A stretch of 64,000 nt of DNA, from the IMG/VR virus record IMGVR_UViG_3300045538_000426, positions 1 through 64,000 of that record. One strand, 5' to 3'. The notes beneath the pieces are model-generated. The model was not told the origin of the DNA. It did no database searches and was given only the letters and a program-made list of their open reading frames with translations. This stretch comes from a virus. The position numbers and the translations under genes are program-made. Shown here in pieces: positions 39,784 to 48,271 of this stretch (the first letter of the stretch is position 1; every line of letters starts with the position of its first letter).

Positions 39784-40531
39784 CATAGTATTCATCATAA
39801 ACGTGAAGAAGGATGGCCAATCGAAGCCAGAGTATGACTTTTCTATAAAGAGTTGGAAGCACTTTTGTCAGTCAAATGGACATGAATTGTTTGTCTTAGA
39901 CACCCCAATCGTAGAACAGTCGGAAATGGGAATCATCTGGCAGAGATACTTTCTGTTTGATTTGTTGGATCACAATCAGATAAAATACAATCAGATATTG
40001 ATAGTTGACGCTGACACCATAGTTCACCCGAATTGTCCGGACATATTTTCATTAACTGATAATAAATACACCCTCGTTCGGGATGACGGTGATTACGATT
40101 GGATTCTGCGGTCAATGGAAAACTACAGAAAGTTCATCTTTAAGGATGAACCGATGTTCGATTGGTGGACGTATTATAATAGTGGATTTCAAGTTGTGAA
40201 TGGAACTCACCGTAATTTTTTTGATACGATGCGTAACTTCTACATATCAAATAGAGAGGAAATAAAATGGTGTCAGAAAACTTTTGGAGTGGGAACTGAT
40301 CAGACCCCACTGAACTTTTTATTGCGACGGGAGAAGATTGAAATAAAGGAACTGTCATATAAATACAATTGTGTTTGTCTTAACAAGAAAGAGGTGTTAG
40401 ACTCCGACATGTTACATACAAAAGTAGCGAATGTAATGCATTTCAATGGGTTGCCGGATAAAGATAAGAGTGTGCCTTATTGGATGGAGACGACATATAA
40501 GAATCTGTATGAGAATAGGGATAATAGGTAG
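39776..40531 (+). CDS. GT-A fold glycosyltransferase (GT8-like), second of a tandem pair
   Basis: 251 residues. FSIKSWKHFCQSNGHELFVLD, IIWQRYFLFDLL and ILIVDADTIVHPNCPDIF hold the D-x-D site; WWTYYNSGFQVVNG and VMHFNGLPDKDKSVPYW complete the GT8-like frame. It overlaps the preceding paralogue by 8 bases and the next gene by 23. The differences from its neighbour in the region between D-x-D and N-S-G suggest a different acceptor. Confidence 0.65.
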   Translation: MNNIVFIINVKKDGQSKPEYDFSIKSWKHFCQSNGHELFVLDTPIVEQSEMGIIWQRYFLFDLLDHNQIKYNQILIVDADTIVHPNCPDIFSLTDNKYTLVRDDGDYDWILRSMENYRKFIFKDEPMFDWWTYYNSGFQVVNGTHRNFFDTMRNFYISNREEIKWCQKTFGVGTDQTPLNFLLRREKIEIKELSYKYNCVCLNKKEVLDSDMLHTKVANVMHFNGLPDKDKSVPYWMETTYKNLYENRDNR

Positions 40532-42314
40532 AGGATACTTCGGAACGAAGATTTATGAGGTGGTAAAGGACAGTCATGAGATTGTGTTTTTTACTGGTCG
40601 TGACATGATGGTTAGTTACGATGTAGATTGGGTGATAATCGCCAGCAGCACCCCTTCACATGGAGAGTTGGTCAAAACTTTCCTTTTTAAAGGAATAAAC
40701 GTTTTCTGTGAAAAGCCACTGACTTCAAATTTCAGCGAATCGCTGATTCTGATGGAACTCGCCGATAGGCTCGGTGTGAAGTTATACATCGACGATGTTT
40801 TTCTTTTCAACTCCGAATATATAAGACGAAAAGATGAATTCCGCGACTCAAATTCTTTGGTTTTTTCGTGGAACAAATTCGGATCATTTGGCGATAACAT
40901 AGTAAATAACCTCGTTTACCACGACATTTATTTGTTATTGGATATATTAGGCCCTCAGCGAATATCTAATTTTTCCACTGCCCGGAATAGAATAAACGAA
41001 AAGCAATATGGTTTTATATTTGGCAACGTTCCGGTTTACTTGTCATATGACAGACTCTCACAAGGAGCGGCCAGAAAAACTATAACGTCTTTGGATTTCG
41101 CTTCATCAACTTCGTCTGAGATAAACCTTTCTTCGCCCGAAAACAATCCCCTACGTGATATGATGGAACGGGTTCTGAACGGTGGTGTGGATTTCAAACA
41201 GAACACGGAACGTCACCGTGAAGTCGAACGCATACTACAATGTCATTTTAAAAATAACAAACCAAGAGTAGCTATCGTAGGCGCTGGTGTCTTCGGTGTA
41301 AGTGCTGCGATGGAACTAAAGGACGACTTCTCTCCGACTATCTTTGAGTCGGAGATGGACATTTTAACCAAAGCGAGTTCGATAAATCAGTATAGGATTC
41401 ATCGGGGATACCATTACCCACGGAGCGCGGACACCGCTTTCGCATCAAAGAGTGGAAATGATTCTTTTCAAAAGACATTTGACTGTAAATCGAATTTAGA
41501 AGTCAAGAGTTATTATTGTATCGCAAAGGATGGTTCGAGGACATCCGTGGGTGATTATGTGTCTTTTTTGGAAAAGACAGGATTGGAATTTGAAGTCACT
41601 GACAACGACAGACTAAAATCGGAAAATTTGGGCATTATTTTGAAGGTGGATGAAAAATTGTTTGACCCGACGAAACTGAAAACTGACGTGTGGAAGAAAA
41701 TAGAAGAACATGGTTTATCGGTTATATTGGGGCGACGATTTGAACGGACGATGGTTTATGAATACGATTACGTCGTCAATTGTTCTTACGCAAATATAAA
41801 TCATATCCTATCTGACAGCCAACGGTTTGATTGTCAATTTGAATTGTGTGAAAAACCAGTGGTCAAACTACCTGACTCATATAAGAACATGAGCGTGGTC
41901 ATTATGGATGGTCCATTTATGTGCATCGACCCGTTTGGTTCAACGGGATATCATGTGATGGGCAATGTAGTTCATGCTATACACGCCACCAATGTCGGAA
42001 AGTTTCCAGAAATACCTAAAAAATACGTTCCCCATATGAACATCGGAGTCGTTCCGGCGGACAAGTTGAAGGATGTTACTAACGTGGATAGGTTCGTCAA
42101 GTCAGCCTCTGTCTTTTTTAAAGATATGGATGCTATGGAACACATAGGATCGATGTTCACGGTCAGAACCGTGTTGCCTGAGAGGGACCATGATGATGCA
42201 CGTCCTAGCTTTATTAAACAACACAATGATAAGGTATACTCGGTCTTTTCTGGAAAAATAACTTCCTGTGTCGATTGTGCTAAAAATTTGAAAGAAATGT
42301 TGTTAAAATCTTAA
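40509..42314 (+). CDS. Fusion of Gfo/Idh/MocA-type dehydrogenase and FAD-dependent oxidoreductase
   Basis: 601 residues from the ATG at 40509; an upstream frame extension to 40446 lies inside the previous gene. The N-terminal domain (1-250) has the NAD-binding RIGIIGRGYFG and the CEKPL motif (67-71) of the Gfo/Idh/MocA family. At 254-263 a second dinucleotide fold begins, VAIVGAGVFG, with FESEMDILTKASSINQYRIHRGYHYPRS (landmarks ESE, N-Q-Y-R-I-H-x-G-Y-H-Y-P) and a C-terminal FAD-family end (SVFSGKITSCVDCAKNL). The second half resembles the FAD-dependent oxidoreductases found in bacterial surface-sugar clusters. Fusion of the two is unusual and suggests successive oxidation or reduction steps on one sugar. 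Confidence 0.65.
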   Translation: MRIGIIGRGYFGTKIYEVVKDSHEIVFFTGRDMMVSYDVDWVIIASSTPSHGELVKTFLFKGINVFCEKPLTSNFSESLILMELADRLGVKLYIDDVFLFNSEYIRRKDEFRDSNSLVFSWNKFGSFGDNIVNNLVYHDIYLLLDILGPQRISNFSTARNRINEKQYGFIFGNVPVYLSYDRLSQGAARKTITSLDFASSTSSEINLSSPENNPLRDMMERVLNGGVDFKQNTERHREVERILQCHFKNNKPRVAIVGAGVFGVSAAMELKDDFSPTIFESEMDILTKASSINQYRIHRGYHYPRSADTAFASKSGNDSFQKTFDCKSNLEVKSYYCIAKDGSRTSVGDYVSFLEKTGLEFEVTDNDRLKSENLGIILKVDEKLFDPTKLKTDVWKKIEEHGLSVILGRRFERTMVYEYDYVVNCSYANINHILSDSQRFDCQFELCEKPVVKLPDSYKNMSVVIMDGPFMCIDPFGSTGYHVMGNVVHAIHATNVGKFPEIPKKYVPHMNIGVVPADKLKDVTNVDRFVKSASVFFKDMDAMEHIGSMFTVRTVLPERDHDDARPSFIKQHNDKVYSVFSGKITSCVDCAKNLKEMLLKS

Positions 42315-42317
42315 AAT

Positions 42318-42887
42318 ATGGAACTAAACGAATTGCTTGCTCTGGTACCGGATAAATCCAAAGACCGAACCACTACCTCACATCGGTTTAAAACCGATCT
42401 GTATAATTTCTTCAAGAAACCTGAATTTGAAGATAAGACGTGCCTTGAGATAGGTTGTAAGAGTGGATACACCACTATCTTCTTGACGTGTGTATTTAAA
42501 TTGGTCTATGGAATAAATTACGATACCGTTGTTGCCCCTGATAATTTTTTGAAGTCACATGGGAGATCGAATTACGAGTTGTTTGCACAAGATGTCTACA
42601 AGCTCGGGCTGCCGGTTAAATCAGCAGACGTTATTTTCGTGGACGCGGTTCATACATACGATGCGGTTATCATGGATGTATCAAACTCATTAAAATTGAC
42701 TTCTTCTGGTAAGAAATATTTTGTGTTTGATGATATAGGATTGTACCCAGAGGTAAAATCGGCTGTTGATGTTCTTATAGGAAATAACATATTGAAAATG
42801 GAGACTAAAATAGGATATAGTCCATTTGAAACGGGATTTGTAGGATTCCTCAACGATTATGAGGGAGTCATTTGTTCCGAAGTATGA
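42318..42887 (+). CDS. SAM-dependent methyltransferase
   Basis: 189 residues. Class I fold motifs: KTCLEIGCKSGYTTIFL (motif I, E-x-G-x-x-x-G), YGINYDTVV (acidic residue after strand 2 replaced by a D further on), DVIFVDAVHTYDAVIMD (motif with the conserved D-x-x-H often seen in Methyltransf_24 sugar or macrocin O-methyltransferases) and KYFVFDDIGLYPEV. The D-A-V-H-T-Y and D-D pair resemble metal-dependent sugar O-methyltransferases. It could cap the glycan made by this island. It starts 3 bases after the oxidoreductase fusion and overlaps the next gene by four bases. Confidence 0.65.
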   Translation: MELNELLALVPDKSKDRTTTSHRFKTDLYNFFKKPEFEDKTCLEIGCKSGYTTIFLTCVFKLVYGINYDTVVAPDNFLKSHGRSNYELFAQDVYKLGLPVKSADVIFVDAVHTYDAVIMDVSNSLKLTSSGKKYFVFDDIGLYPEVKSAVDVLIGNNILKMETKIGYSPFETGFVGFLNDYEGVICSEV

Positions 42888-43900
42888 AGATACATATAGC
42901 GGAAATAAACAAACACAGAAACGAGACTACGTTTAGACCCTATCTAGCGGCAGCCGATGAGTTGGCGCGGCACGGTATTCAGTTCGTTAATGACGAATCC
43001 GAAGCGGACGTTGTGTTTGTCGGACAAGCGTCAATTATAGATAAGAAGAAGTCATTGGAGGAATCTGCTCGAAACGGACTTGCGTTTCTGAAAAACATAA
43101 ATCGACCGTTCGTGGTGTTCGATGGACAAGATTCTTCTAGTTTGATAGGAACGTGGGATGTATGTAAAAACTATTCTGGTTTGAAGTTAGTAAAAAACGT
43201 CATCTTGAATTCTACAGAGGACTATAAGAACAAATATGAAAACGGACGATGGTTTTGGGGAAAATCGGAATGTGGTAACGGTGGATATGGAATAGATGAT
43301 GTAGAATCTCTGAAAGACTCGTTAATTTTAAGTGGAGTTAATTGGTTAAATACATACGGAAATGGATTTTCATTTAACGGCGTCAATAAACAGAAGAAAT
43401 ACGACGTTGCGATAATGATAGGAATATCACCTGAGAATCACGAACATGGGATCAGAACGGATGACCTTTATAACGAATCTCGAAAAAACCTATTTGGTGC
43501 GGCTAAGGACTTAAAGTGTCGGGTGGTTACGACTGAGAAGACCGGTAAGTTGAACAGAAACGAATATTTGGATGTATTACACAACAGCAAATTTTGTATC
43601 TCTCCATTTGGCTACGGTGAGGTTAACATACGTGAGATAGAAGCTCTCATGACGGGAACGGTAATAATTAAGCCGTCAATTTCAAATGTAATGACGAAAC
43701 CTTGGATTTACGGTGATGGAATGTCATTGACTTGTAAACCTGATTATTCGGATTTGGCTGAGATGGTGGAGACTTATTTGCCGGATTACTATAACTTTGC
43801 CGAGGGAATGTTGTATGAACAACACAAGAGGTTTCAAATGGACGCATCCAATGAGGCTGTGGCGGAACACTTAATTGTAAAAGTTCTTTCTAATCTATGA
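42884..43900 (+). CDS. Probable glycosyltransferase (GT-B, exostosin-like C-terminus)
   Basis: 338 residues from the ATG overlapping the upstream stop. The N-terminal half has HIAEINKHRNETTFRPYL and ADVVFVGQASIIDKK. The C-terminal half has KKYDVAIMIGISPENHEHGIRTDDLYN, VVTTEKTGKLNRNEYLDVLHNSKFCISPFGYGEVNIREIEALMTGTVIIKP (landmarks F-C-I-S-P-F-G-x-G-E and R-x-x-E-A-L-x-x-G-x-V-x-I), as in exostosin-type and related transferases. GT activity is inferred from this donor-binding pattern. It is joined to both neighbours by ATGA overlaps. Confidence 0.55.
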   Translation: MKIHIAEINKHRNETTFRPYLAAADELARHGIQFVNDESEADVVFVGQASIIDKKKSLEESARNGLAFLKNINRPFVVFDGQDSSSLIGTWDVCKNYSGLKLVKNVILNSTEDYKNKYENGRWFWGKSECGNGGYGIDDVESLKDSLILSGVNWLNTYGNGFSFNGVNKQKKYDVAIMIGISPENHEHGIRTDDLYNESRKNLFGAAKDLKCRVVTTEKTGKLNRNEYLDVLHNSKFCISPFGYGEVNIREIEALMTGTVIIKPSISNVMTKPWIYGDGMSLTCKPDYSDLAEMVETYLPDYYNFAEGMLYEQHKRFQMDASNEAVAEHLIVKVLSNL

Positions 43901-44892
43901 AAGTAATTAACAAATTTTCTATAGGAACACATGTGATGTTCTATGAAATCGAGATGTTCTCGGATTTCATCGACGGAATGATTAATTTAATGGAGTCGGT
44001 AGATAACAAGGAGAACATCCACATTGATATAGCATTCAATGTTTCACAGTTCTTTGAGAAGATTGATGCTTCTAAGATAGACAAGCGTGGTTTGATAGAG
44101 AAGTTCGAGTCACAATTGTGCCGACTTATTCCATATGTCGATCCTACTACTTTATATTCCAGAATAATTGACGACGACTTGAGTTTTTATACACAAACTG
44201 ATTATCGTAGAGAATACAATTCAAAGTTTTGTAAGATGGTGGACTTTGTCATGTGGGGAGAAACTGATAGTTTTTTTCCAAAACAAGCATTTCAAGCACT
44301 TGATGTTCTTTCCGACTATGCTCGTGAGAACGGGGTAAATCGTTACGTTGCATGCTTTGCCGACCGCAAAATGTGGGATTCTAGTTGGGATGCTACCGTC
44401 CATCCAAAATATCTTAATCATGTATTTGTGGAATCTGATTTTGAGAATGTAAATCAAGCAAAATCGAAAATGTCGGTCGCTGACATGAATAATGTAAACG
44501 ATGACAGTGGTCCGATTGAACTAGCCCACATCAATTATCCAAAGATTGACGGATCGTGTTTGGTTATGAGCAGTGACTTCTTACGTTCCGGTATAAACAT
44601 ACCACCGTGTTTTATTCACAATGACGATGAGAGTCTATCGTTGGTCGCCAAACAGATGATGGGAGATGGTTACTGCCAATTCATTTTTAAGAATATATTG
44701 AAAGTTCACGCTAGGAGACACCCGAACAAGAGAACCTACGTCTCAAATGAAGACAACCCAAATGGATTCTGTAACGAGAAAAAGGGTGAGTGGTGGAGTC
44801 GGTTCATAAAAATGTCCCAGTATAACATTGGTATATTAATAAAGAACCAGGGAAAGTTTTTAACCTTTGAAGATTTCAAAAATAACACATGA
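43897..44892 (+). CDS. Probable GT-A type glycosyltransferase
   Basis: 331 residues. After FSIGTHVMFYEIEMFSDFIDGM, the region around 125-140 reads DFVMWGETDSFFPKQAF, which fits a metal-binding D-x-D-like site (E-T-D) in a GT-A fold. IHNDDESLSLVAKQMMGDG has the acidic pair seen near the end of GT2 catalytic domains, and ILKVHARRHPNKRTYV follows. No membrane helices. Assignment is by fold-like pattern and genomic company only. Stop-start overlaps with both neighbours keep it in the island's chain. Confidence 0.45.
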   Translation: MKVINKFSIGTHVMFYEIEMFSDFIDGMINLMESVDNKENIHIDIAFNVSQFFEKIDASKIDKRGLIEKFESQLCRLIPYVDPTTLYSRIIDDDLSFYTQTDYRREYNSKFCKMVDFVMWGETDSFFPKQAFQALDVLSDYARENGVNRYVACFADRKMWDSSWDATVHPKYLNHVFVESDFENVNQAKSKMSVADMNNVNDDSGPIELAHINYPKIDGSCLVMSSDFLRSGINIPPCFIHNDDESLSLVAKQMMGDGYCQFIFKNILKVHARRHPNKRTYVSNEDNPNGFCNEKKGEWWSRFIKMSQYNIGILIKNQGKFLTFEDFKNNT

Positions 44893-45566
44893 ATGATCTA
44901 AATGTTGTAATATGTATCGACGATGTTCATCCACAAAAAGAATGGATGATACGGGGCGACAAAACCGAGGCTTATCTAAATTCTCTCAATGAAGAATTTG
45001 GTGCTAAGTTTAGTTTATTCATTCCGTCATATTATCATTCACTTACCGCGATAAGTTTGAATAAGGAATGGATTCAATGGCTTAATCACCGAGGTTATTT
45101 TGAACTCTGTGCACATGGTCACTACCACGATTGTAAGAATAAAATGTTGGGTGAACAGGAATTCTTGGAATTGGATTATGCTGATGCGAAAGACAGAGTG
45201 GAACTTATTCTCAGTGAGTGGGACAAAGTGGGTCTTACGCCAAGGGGATTCCGTATGCCGGGCTGGGGATGTTCACAGGGTAGCGCCGAAGCCGTCGGTG
45301 AATCATTTGACTTTGTAGCGGCGCACCGTGACATAAATTTCAACATAAATTTTCCCACGAAGACTTTTTATGGATGTAATGGTATCCACGAAAATTCTGA
45401 GATAAACATACAGAAAGGAAATCTCGTGGTATTTCAGTCTCATATTTGTGGTGACTGGAATAAGAATACTTGGACTGATTCTACATACGAAAACTTCAGA
45501 CTTGTCCTTGACTATATCAAAAACGAGTATACAGTTAACTTTACCACGTTCGAAAAATTGTTGTGA
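44889..45566 (+). CDS. Polysaccharide deacetylase (NodB-like)
   Basis: 225 residues. The NodB metal triad and motifs are visible: VVICIDDVHP (motif 1, the two Asp), LCAHGHYHDC (motif 2, H-x3-H), and PRGFRMPGWG (motif 3, R-x-P-x-W). Motif 5 may be VVFQSHICGDW, with the final His. Family members remove N- or O-acetyl groups from sugars such as GlcNAc. No signal peptide, so it would act in the cytoplasm on a nucleotide-sugar or glycan intermediate. It is linked to both neighbours by overlaps. Confidence 0.75.
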   Translation: MNDLNVVICIDDVHPQKEWMIRGDKTEAYLNSLNEEFGAKFSLFIPSYYHSLTAISLNKEWIQWLNHRGYFELCAHGHYHDCKNKMLGEQEFLELDYADAKDRVELILSEWDKVGLTPRGFRMPGWGCSQGSAEAVGESFDFVAAHRDINFNINFPTKTFYGCNGIHENSEINIQKGNLVVFQSHICGDWNKNTWTDSTYENFRLVLDYIKNEYTVNFTTFEKLL

Positions 45567-46495
45567 ATATAGCGTTTGTCACAGAGATGGGTTTTGTTGG
45601 AAAAATTCCCCGAGAGCACCTTAACATGCGAGTCGAATTCGCGTGGATGTGTGCGCTTGGTGCTGACCACTATCCCCACAACGTAACTCCACATAAAAAG
45701 TATGACATGATTGTGGTTATCCTTCCAAAAAAGGGATTGGATGTGTGGATTGAGTCAGAGGTGTTGCAGAACTTACGAGGTCACTGTTCGAAGCTCGCGA
45801 TAATGCAAGAGGGGCCACATTGGTATTTTCAAGATTACGATGTAAGGGCGCAGTTTTGGTTTCACTCGGCCATGTCTTCGGTAGACGTTATTTTCGTCCA
45901 TAACCAATTGGACAAGAAATATTATAGTGGAATTTTGGAAAATCAGACGATTCATGTTTTGCCGTCACTTATGATAGAGGATTCGGTTAGGAATTTCACA
46001 GTAGATGGTAGAGACGGAGTTATGGTGGGTGGGAATTTCTGTCAGTGGTATGGGGGATTTGATTCTTATATTGTAGCCCGTCAACAAACTGGACCGATAC
46101 GATGTCCGAGCATGGGAAGAAAACAACCACAAGAAGATTCTATACCAGATATTCAATATCTTCCATACCTGACGTGGTCAGCTTGGGTAATGGAGTTGTC
46201 TAACAGTAAAATCGGAGTTCACCTCATGCGAACACATGCGGCTGGAACATTCGCTTTGAACTGTGCGTATCTTGGAATACCGTGTATAGGATACGCTGGA
46301 TTGGATACACAAGAGACGTGTCACCCCGACACGACAGTTGCGTTAGCAGACATACCGACGGCTAAGAAATTGATGCAACGATTGTCGGACCCGGGAGAAT
46401 ACGAAATGTTGGCGAGAAAATCAAGGACATTGTATGAAAAGAACTATAGAGAAACTGTTTTTTTACAATACATGAAAAACATTCTAGGGGAGTAA
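45563..46495 (+). CDS. Probable GT-B type glycosyltransferase
   Basis: 310 residues from a GTG overlapping the upstream stop. MIVVILPKK, KLAIMQEGPHWYFQDY and VDVIFVHNQLDKKYY form the N-terminal half; MVGGNFCQWYGGFDSYIVA, IQYLPYLTWSAWVMELSNSKIGVHLMRTHAAGTFALNCAYLGIPCIGY (landmarks L-M-R-T-H-A-A-G-T-F-A-L-N and G-I-P-x-I-G) the C-terminal half. The A-G-T-F-A-L-N-x-A-Y-L-G-I-P stretch takes the place of the GT4 nucleotide-sugar helix. Last gene of the first overlapping chain before a 49-base gap. Confidence 0.55.
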   Translation: MNIAFVTEMGFVGKIPREHLNMRVEFAWMCALGADHYPHNVTPHKKYDMIVVILPKKGLDVWIESEVLQNLRGHCSKLAIMQEGPHWYFQDYDVRAQFWFHSAMSSVDVIFVHNQLDKKYYSGILENQTIHVLPSLMIEDSVRNFTVDGRDGVMVGGNFCQWYGGFDSYIVARQQTGPIRCPSMGRKQPQEDSIPDIQYLPYLTWSAWVMELSNSKIGVHLMRTHAAGTFALNCAYLGIPCIGYAGLDTQETCHPDTTVALADIPTAKKLMQRLSDPGEYEMLARKSRTLYEKNYRETVFLQYMKNILGE

Positions 46496-46526
46496 ATTAA
46501 AACAAATTCAATGGAAAAAATATAGG

Positions 46527-46534
46527 TATTTATT
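46527..46534 (+). promoter_or_regulatory. Candidate phage promoter element TATTTATT
   Basis: Near-match to the recurrent octamer, ending 10 bases before the ATG at 46545 in one of the few gaps within the island; it may start a second transcript for the sugar-nucleotide genes. Confidence 0.35.
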
Positions 46535-46544
46535 TGAGATTACT

Positions 46545-47408
46545 ATGAAATATACATTCAAAGACAAACTTTTTTTGGTCACTGGCGGCAGCGGATTTCT
46601 AGGAAAACCACTGGTTGCTAGGTTATTGGCCGACGGTGCAATGGTTCGTGTGTTGGCTAGAGACGAGGGCAAGCTCATCGAACTAAAACAATTATATCCA
46701 TCAGTTGAGATATTGACGGGCGACGTTTCGGATGAATTTGAAGTACGACAAGCCATGTTGGGCGTAAACGGTGTGTTTCACCTCGCTGCGTCAAAGCACA
46801 TAGGAATTGCTGAGAAGCAAGTAAGAGAGTGTATAAAATCAAATACGATAGGTTCGATGAATATACTGGCTGAATCTCTTAGAAACCCGGTGGAATTCGT
46901 CATCGGTATAAGCACGGATAAGACAGCGAAGGTATCGGGTGTTTACGGTGCGTCTAAGTTTTTGATGGAGAGATTGTTCAAACAATATGAACAATTGAAT
47001 ACTAAATGTGATTATCGAATAGTGAGATATGGAAATGTGATATACTCCACTGGATCGGTGTTGTGTAAGTGGAGGGAGGCAATTCTAAAGAACCAACAAA
47101 TCACGGTGACGGATTTAGACGCAACTCGTTTCTTTTGGACAGTAGACCAGGCAATAAACCTAATTTATGAATGTCTGGCTAGTGCTAAAGATTCTACTCC
47201 TTTTGTTCCTGAGATGAAAGGTATGAGTCTTAGAAACCTATTGATTGCTATGGAAGAGAAGTATTCTACTACGCCCGCTGTCAGGCCAGACTGGAACATA
47301 ATCGGATTACAGCCGGGAGAAAACCTACATGAGAAAATTGTATCGGATGGACCGGATTCGAGTCAGGTTCAACAATACGAGATCGATGAAATTAAAAACT
47401 TGATATGA
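46545..47408 (+). CDS. SDR sugar-nucleotide 4,6-dehydratase-like enzyme (PseB/CapD type)
   Basis: 287 residues. NAD-binding start LFLVTGGSGFLGKPLV, D-V-S (ILTGDVSDE), VFHLAASKHIGIAE, the catalytic region FVIGISTDKTAKVSGVYGASKFLMERL (T-D-K, then Y-x3-K) and VRYGNVIYSTGSV. The S-T-D-K-x-x-x-x-x-x-x-Y-G-x-S-K and R-Y-G-N-V pattern is that of PseB/WbjB/CapD enzymes, which make 4-keto-6-deoxy (and C5-epimerised) UDP-GlcNAc derivatives. That would be the first committed step for a deoxy-amino sugar such as pseudaminic- or fucosamine-type sugars. The next genes (SDR, aminotransferase) could supply later steps. Confidence 0.75.
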   Translation: MKYTFKDKLFLVTGGSGFLGKPLVARLLADGAMVRVLARDEGKLIELKQLYPSVEILTGDVSDEFEVRQAMLGVNGVFHLAASKHIGIAEKQVRECIKSNTIGSMNILAESLRNPVEFVIGISTDKTAKVSGVYGASKFLMERLFKQYEQLNTKCDYRIVRYGNVIYSTGSVLCKWREAILKNQQITVTDLDATRFFWTVDQAINLIYECLASAKDSTPFVPEMKGMSLRNLLIAMEEKYSTTPAVRPDWNIIGLQPGENLHEKIVSDGPDSSQVQQYEIDEIKNLI

Positions 47409-48271
47409 AATTCCTTATATTGGGCGGAAATAGATTCGTTGGGAAGAAATTAGCAACCAGATTGGTTTCCAAGGGACATCAAGTAACCGTCTTGAATCGT
47501 TCGGGAACCGGCCCAACCGGATGTGAGATAATAAAACACGACCGCAATCTTGGGTTTTCCGACCCAAAATTCGATGATTGGAATCGTCCTTTGGGGGAAT
47601 CTCCGAGGTTCGATGATGTAATAGATTTCTGTCTTTTTAAACCAGAACAAGCGGTAAGTCTGATTACAAAGTTTTCTCCACAACAGAAATACACATTTAT
47701 CAGCAGCGCCGCTGCTTATGCTGATTCTCATTCTCAATTGTATACCGAGTATATGCCTATCGGCGGTAGGAGCGCTTTTGGAGAGTATGGAAAAGAAAAA
47801 TCTCTATGTGAGTATGTTATTGAAAAGAATAATGTCAATTATGTGGTATTCCGTCCGTCTTATATAGTCGGCAACGATTGTCCAAGACCAAGATTGAGGT
47901 ATTACATTAACAGCATTTTGTCGGAGGGAAAAGCATTTGTGCCGGGTGATGGAAAAGCGTTATTTAGTTTAGTTTGGGTAGATGACGTAGTCGACACGAT
48001 ATACAACTACGTGACAAACGTCGACCGAGTGTATTCTGGACGAAGAGATAGATTTAATATCACCGGTTATGATGTATACAGTCACATCGGGTTGGTGACT
48101 GAGATTTCGGAGTTCTTAAAAAAGAAAGTGGATATTGTGTATGAGTCAAAAGACACACCGTTTCTAAACGAGAATTTTATTATCTCCCCCGCTAAACTCG
48201 GAGAGAGGTTCGTGCCAATAAAATATAGACTAATGGAATTTTGCGATTACAATGGGATTAGATATGAATAA
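47405..48271 (+). CDS. NAD-dependent epimerase/reductase (extended SDR)
   Basis: 288 residues. LILGGNRFVGKKLATRLVSKGHQVTVLNR is the dinucleotide-binding start (G-x-x-x-F-V-G). YTFISSAAAYAD and FGEYGKEKSLCEYVI hold the S and the Y-x3-K. VVFRPSYIVG and FSLVWVDDVVDTIYNYV are typical of sugar-nucleotide epimerases and reductases. The N-R-x-G start (VLNRSGTGP) resembles NAD(P)-dependent enzymes of the isoflavone-reductase or chloroplast-type SDR group, so the exact reaction is open. Joined by overlap to the dehydratase upstream and the aminotransferase downstream. Confidence 0.7.
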   Translation: MKFLILGGNRFVGKKLATRLVSKGHQVTVLNRSGTGPTGCEIIKHDRNLGFSDPKFDDWNRPLGESPRFDDVIDFCLFKPEQAVSLITKFSPQQKYTFISSAAAYADSHSQLYTEYMPIGGRSAFGEYGKEKSLCEYVIEKNNVNYVVFRPSYIVGNDCPRPRLRYYINSILSEGKAFVPGDGKALFSLVWVDDVVDTIYNYVTNVDRVYSGRRDRFNITGYDVYSHIGLVTEISEFLKKKVDIVYESKDTPFLNENFIISPAKLGERFVPIKYRLMEFCDYNGIRYE

